NCBI GenBank assembly: GCA_016874945.1 | Contig: VGSO01000185.1 | Coordinates: 1-6,182, forward strand | Direction: 5' to 3' | Source of the DNA: Deltaproteobacteria bacterium | Lineage (GTDB): Bacteria > Desulfobacterota > Desulfobaccia > Desulfobaccales > 0-14-0-80-60-11 | DNA length: 6,182 bases | Notes under the pieces: model-generated | Seen by the model: the letters and a program-made list of their open reading frames with translations, nothing else | Databases searched by the model: none | Told to the model about the DNA's origin: nothing | Program-made: the position numbers and the translations under genes | Part shown: positions 4,725 through 6,182 of the stretch, piece by piece | Numbering within the stretch: position 1 is the stretch's first letter | How the letters are laid out: each line of letters starts with the position of its first letter

Positions 4725-5672
4725 CTACGGACTCATCTTGGTTTCCACCTTAGGCGGGGGCGGCGGCGCCTGGGTCTGGGCGGCGCCCGGCGTCTCCCGG
4801 TAATATTGCCGGGCCTGGGGGAGAAATTCCTTCATGGCCAGGATGCGGTTCTCGTCGGTGGGATGGCTGGAAAGCACTTGGGGGAGGCGGGTCTTGTCCT
4901 TATCCTTCTGCATCATCCTTTCCCAAAAAACGATGGCCCCCTCCGGATCGTAACCCGCCTTGGCCATGAGGATAAGGCCGATGCGGTCCGCCTCCGATTC
5001 CTGTTTCCGGCTGTAAGGGAGCAAAATCCCCATCTGGGTCCCCAGGCCGTAGCCCTGCGCGATGGCCTGGCCGGCATAGGGGTTGACGGACCCCAGACCC
5101 AGGCTCAGACCCAGCCCCCCCATCTGGGCCAGCATGGCATGGCTCAGCCGCTCTCCCGCATGGCGGGCCAGGACGTGGGCCGTTTCATGGGCTATGACCG
5201 TGGCCATGCCCGTCTCGTCCTGGGTATAGGGCAAAATGCCCGTGAAGACCCCCACCTTGCCTCCCGGCAGGCAGAAGGCGTTGGTAATTTTATCATCCCG
5301 GAAGACTACGAATTCCCAGGCAAAGTCGGGGCGGTCTACCGCCGCGGCCAGGCGCCGGCCCACCTGATTGACCAGGTAATTGAGTTCCGGGTCCGGCTCG
5401 GGGCGGTACTGGCGGCGGATCTGCTGAAAAGCCTGGTATCCCATGGCGACTTCCCGGCCTTCGGATACCAACAGGAGCTGGCGGCGGTCAGTATAAGGGA
5501 CCGAGGCGCACGCCGCGGCCGCGGTTAAGGCCACTAAGAGCGCCACCCACGGTGTGCTCCGGGATTTGAGGTTTTCGGTTTCCGGTTTTCGGCAAATGAT
5601 TGCCATAGAGGCATGACCGGAAGGGCAGGGGGGCGGTCGGCTTATAAAACTTTTCCAGAGCCGGAGAGCCAT
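4725..5672 (-). CDS. LoiP-like M48 family metalloprotease, predicted lipoprotein
   Basis: A single-domain zinc metalloprotease, 315 residues if started at 5672. It has HETAH at 162-166, the third zinc ligand Glu225 in ESEAD, and LSSHP with His270. A hydrophobic stretch WVALLVALTAAAA is followed by Cys55 and ASVPYTDRRQL, the usual beginning of mature lipoproteins in this family, so it is probably lipid-anchored in the periplasm, comparable to E. coli LoiP (YggG), a quality-control protease. The C-terminus is proline-rich (QAPPPPPK). The start is doubtful. ATG 5672 has AAGGT 7 nt upstream but puts over 40 residues before the hydrophobic core. ATG 5606 gives a better-sized signal peptide but lacks a Shine-Dalgarno. 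In-frame GTG 5546 would leave no basic n-region. A heptamer array at 5571-5591 lies in this uncertain part. It converges on the FmdB-like gene. Confidence 0.9.
   Translation of the reverse strand: MALRLWKSFISRPPPCPSGHASMAIICRKPETENLKSRSTPWVALLVALTAAAACASVPYTDRRQLLLVSEGREVAMGYQAFQQIRRQYRPEPDPELNYLVNQVGRRLAAAVDRPDFAWEFVVFRDDKITNAFCLPGGKVGVFTGILPYTQDETGMATVIAHETAHVLARHAGERLSHAMLAQMGGLGLSLGLGSVNPYAGQAIAQGYGLGTQMGILLPYSRKQESEADRIGLILMAKAGYDPEGAIVFWERMMQKDKDKTRLPQVLSSHPTDENRILAMKEFLPQARQYYRETPGAAQTQAPPPPPKVETKMSP
5571..5591 (+). repeat. Heptamer array, GTTTYCG x3, inside the M48 reading frame
   Basis: Units GTTTTCG, GTTTCCG, GTTTTCG total 21 nt, a multiple of three, so the array stays in frame on the - strand and encodes residues around RKPETEN just before the signal-peptide hydrophobic core. 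It resembles the array at 4038-4058. Confidence 0.8.
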
Positions 5673-5721
5673 GGCGCAGACCTTAAATTGAGGCTGTTGC
5701 CATTAGTCTTGAGGGGAGGGC

Positions 5722-5746
5722 GGAGGACTTGCTGTCCCGGTCCTCC
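5722..5746. other. GC-rich hairpin in the divergent region
   Basis: GGAGGAC at 5722-5728 and GTCCTCC at 5740-5746 are perfect inverted repeats around an 11-nt loop. A second G-rich tract at 5712-5719 could pair with the same C-rich arm instead. No T-run follows on either strand. It could be an operator or leader structure for the - strand protease gene. Confidence 0.35.
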
Positions 5747-5774
5747 CCGCAACCCACTTTCGCAACCATCCCAA

Positions 5775-5783
5775 ATTATCACA
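5775..5783 (-). promoter_or_regulatory. Extended -10 promoter candidate for the M48 lipoprotein gene
   Basis: Read on the - strand, TGTGATAAT matches the extended -10 form TGnTATAAT at all but one base. No clear -35 is present. The start would be near 5768, giving a leader of about 95 nt to ATG 5672, or 160 nt to ATG 5606, containing the 5722-5746 hairpin. Confidence 0.3.
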
Positions 5784-5962
5784 GCCGAATTCCGCTAACG
5801 ATTTTCTATCCCTTCCTGATTAGTTATATGGTAACAAATGGAACAAATCCTGTCATCAGGTTGTCTCCGTGGGCTGCAAGGCTGCACTTCCGGATGGAGC
5901 GGGTCTTTAGCTCGGGAACGAGGAGAAAGGTTAGCCTAGCCATTTAGTTGAGGGCTATTTTC

Positions 5963-6182
5963 ATGGCGAAAACTATGTATCTCGCGGTTATCGGCGGTGG
6001 GGAGGTCAATCCCCCACTGGAGGCCCTGGCCCGGGAAGTGGGCCGGGAAGCGGCCCGGCGGGGCGCGGTGGTAATTTGCGGGGGCCTGGGCGGCGTCATG
6101 GCCGCCGCGGCCCAGGGCGCGGCGGAAGCCGGCGGGGTGAGCCTGGGCATCCTCCCCGACGGCGACCGGCGCCGGGCCAACC
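5963..6182 (+). CDS. SLOG/LOG-type nucleotide-binding protein (TIGR00725-like), 3' truncated by window
   Basis: Only the first 73 codons are present; the frame is open to the window edge. The protein begins MAKTMYLAVIGGGE, with a Rossmann-like first strand and glycine-rich loop (residues 9-13). It continues with a helix, the strand AVVICGG, the loop CGGLGGVM at 39-46, and SLGILPDGDRRRAN at 60-73. This pattern matches the TIGR00725 group, related to lysine-decarboxylase-like (LOG) and molybdenum-cofactor-carrier proteins of the SLOG superfamily, which bind nucleotide-type ligands. The exact substrate in this group is not established. The start is supported by GAGGG at 5950-5954, 8 nt before the ATG. 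The gene is divergent from the M48 lipoprotein gene. The missing C-terminus prevents checking the remaining motifs. Confidence 0.85.
   Translation, partial: MAKTMYLAVIGGGEVNPPLEALAREVGREAARRGAVVICGGLGGVMAAAAQGAAEAGGVSLGILPDGDRRRAN

Larger units (their letters stand above)
5673..5962. other. Divergent intergenic region
   Basis: The 290 nt between the divergent M48 and SLOG-type genes contain no convincing gene. An open frame ending at 5947 has neither a Shine-Dalgarno nor recognisable protein features. Contents seen: a GC-rich hairpin at 5722-5746, a - strand extended -10 at 5775-5783, an 8-nt direct repeat (GGCTGCAA then GGCTGCA, 5872-5886), and the ribosome binding site of the last gene. 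TAGCC at 5932-5936 or 5937-5941 could pair with GGCTA at 5953-5957 next to that site, but 5 bp is weak. Confidence 0.5.

Noticed and set aside
4806..5528. 240-residue + strand open frame opposite the M48 gene
   Set aside because: It is the antisense shadow of a gene with clear HETAH and ESEAD motifs, and its translation lacks recognisable features.
5872..5943. tRNA-like stretch ending near CCA
   Set aside because: No cloverleaf could be drawn: acceptor and T-arm pairing are missing.
5729..5947. Small + strand open frame in the divergent region
   Set aside because: No Shine-Dalgarno, low-complexity composition, no recognisable domain, and it overlaps promoter-like and hairpin sequence.
5944..6180. 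- strand open frame opposite the last gene
   Set aside because: It is a GC-driven shadow rich in Ala, Arg and Pro, whereas the + strand frame has clear SLOG-type motifs and a ribosome binding site.

Overview
The window looks like a GC-rich deltaproteobacterial (Desulfobacterota-type) chromosome. This is inferred from protein style and from the order proA-nadD-rsfS; no search could be run, so the lineage is tentative. Genes are dense and GC-rich. The gaps between them are AT-richer and carry short repeats that the genes do not explain.

Left part (47-4038, all + strand): proA (proline synthesis), nadD (NAD synthesis), rsfS (ribosome silencing factor) and a secreted BepA-like M48 metalloprotease with TPR repeats. 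nadD, rsfS and the protease are tightly packed: nadD and rsfS are 51 nt apart in the same frame, and rsfS overlaps the protease by 8 nt. A good sigma70-like promoter lies in the 3' end of nadD, so rsfS and the protease may be transcribed apart from proA/nadD. proA and nadD are separated by an unusual 184-nt gap filled with heptanucleotide repeats.

Middle (4039-4320): a 282-nt AT-richer gap bounded by inverted heptamer arrays. It contains a roughly 116-bp MITE-like element with imperfect terminal inverted repeats and an internal hairpin. The right end of that element supplies an extended -10 promoter-like sequence in front of a small FmdB-type zinc-ribbon gene (4321-4677).

Right part: a second M48 metalloprotease, a LoiP-like predicted lipoprotein, lies on the - strand (4725-5672) and converges on fmdB. 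A 290-nt divergent intergenic region with weak promoter-like signals follows. The window ends in the first 73 codons of a SLOG/LOG-type (TIGR00725-like) nucleotide-binding protein (5963 to the end).

The most unusual signal is a set of six short arrays, all with a strict 7-nt period but different unit sequences. They sit flush against stop codons, just before start codons, or inside the signal-peptide region of a gene. In two gaps the arrays at the two ends are inverted copies of each other (20/21 and 16/18 matching bases). No defence system, CRISPR array, tRNA or rRNA was seen.
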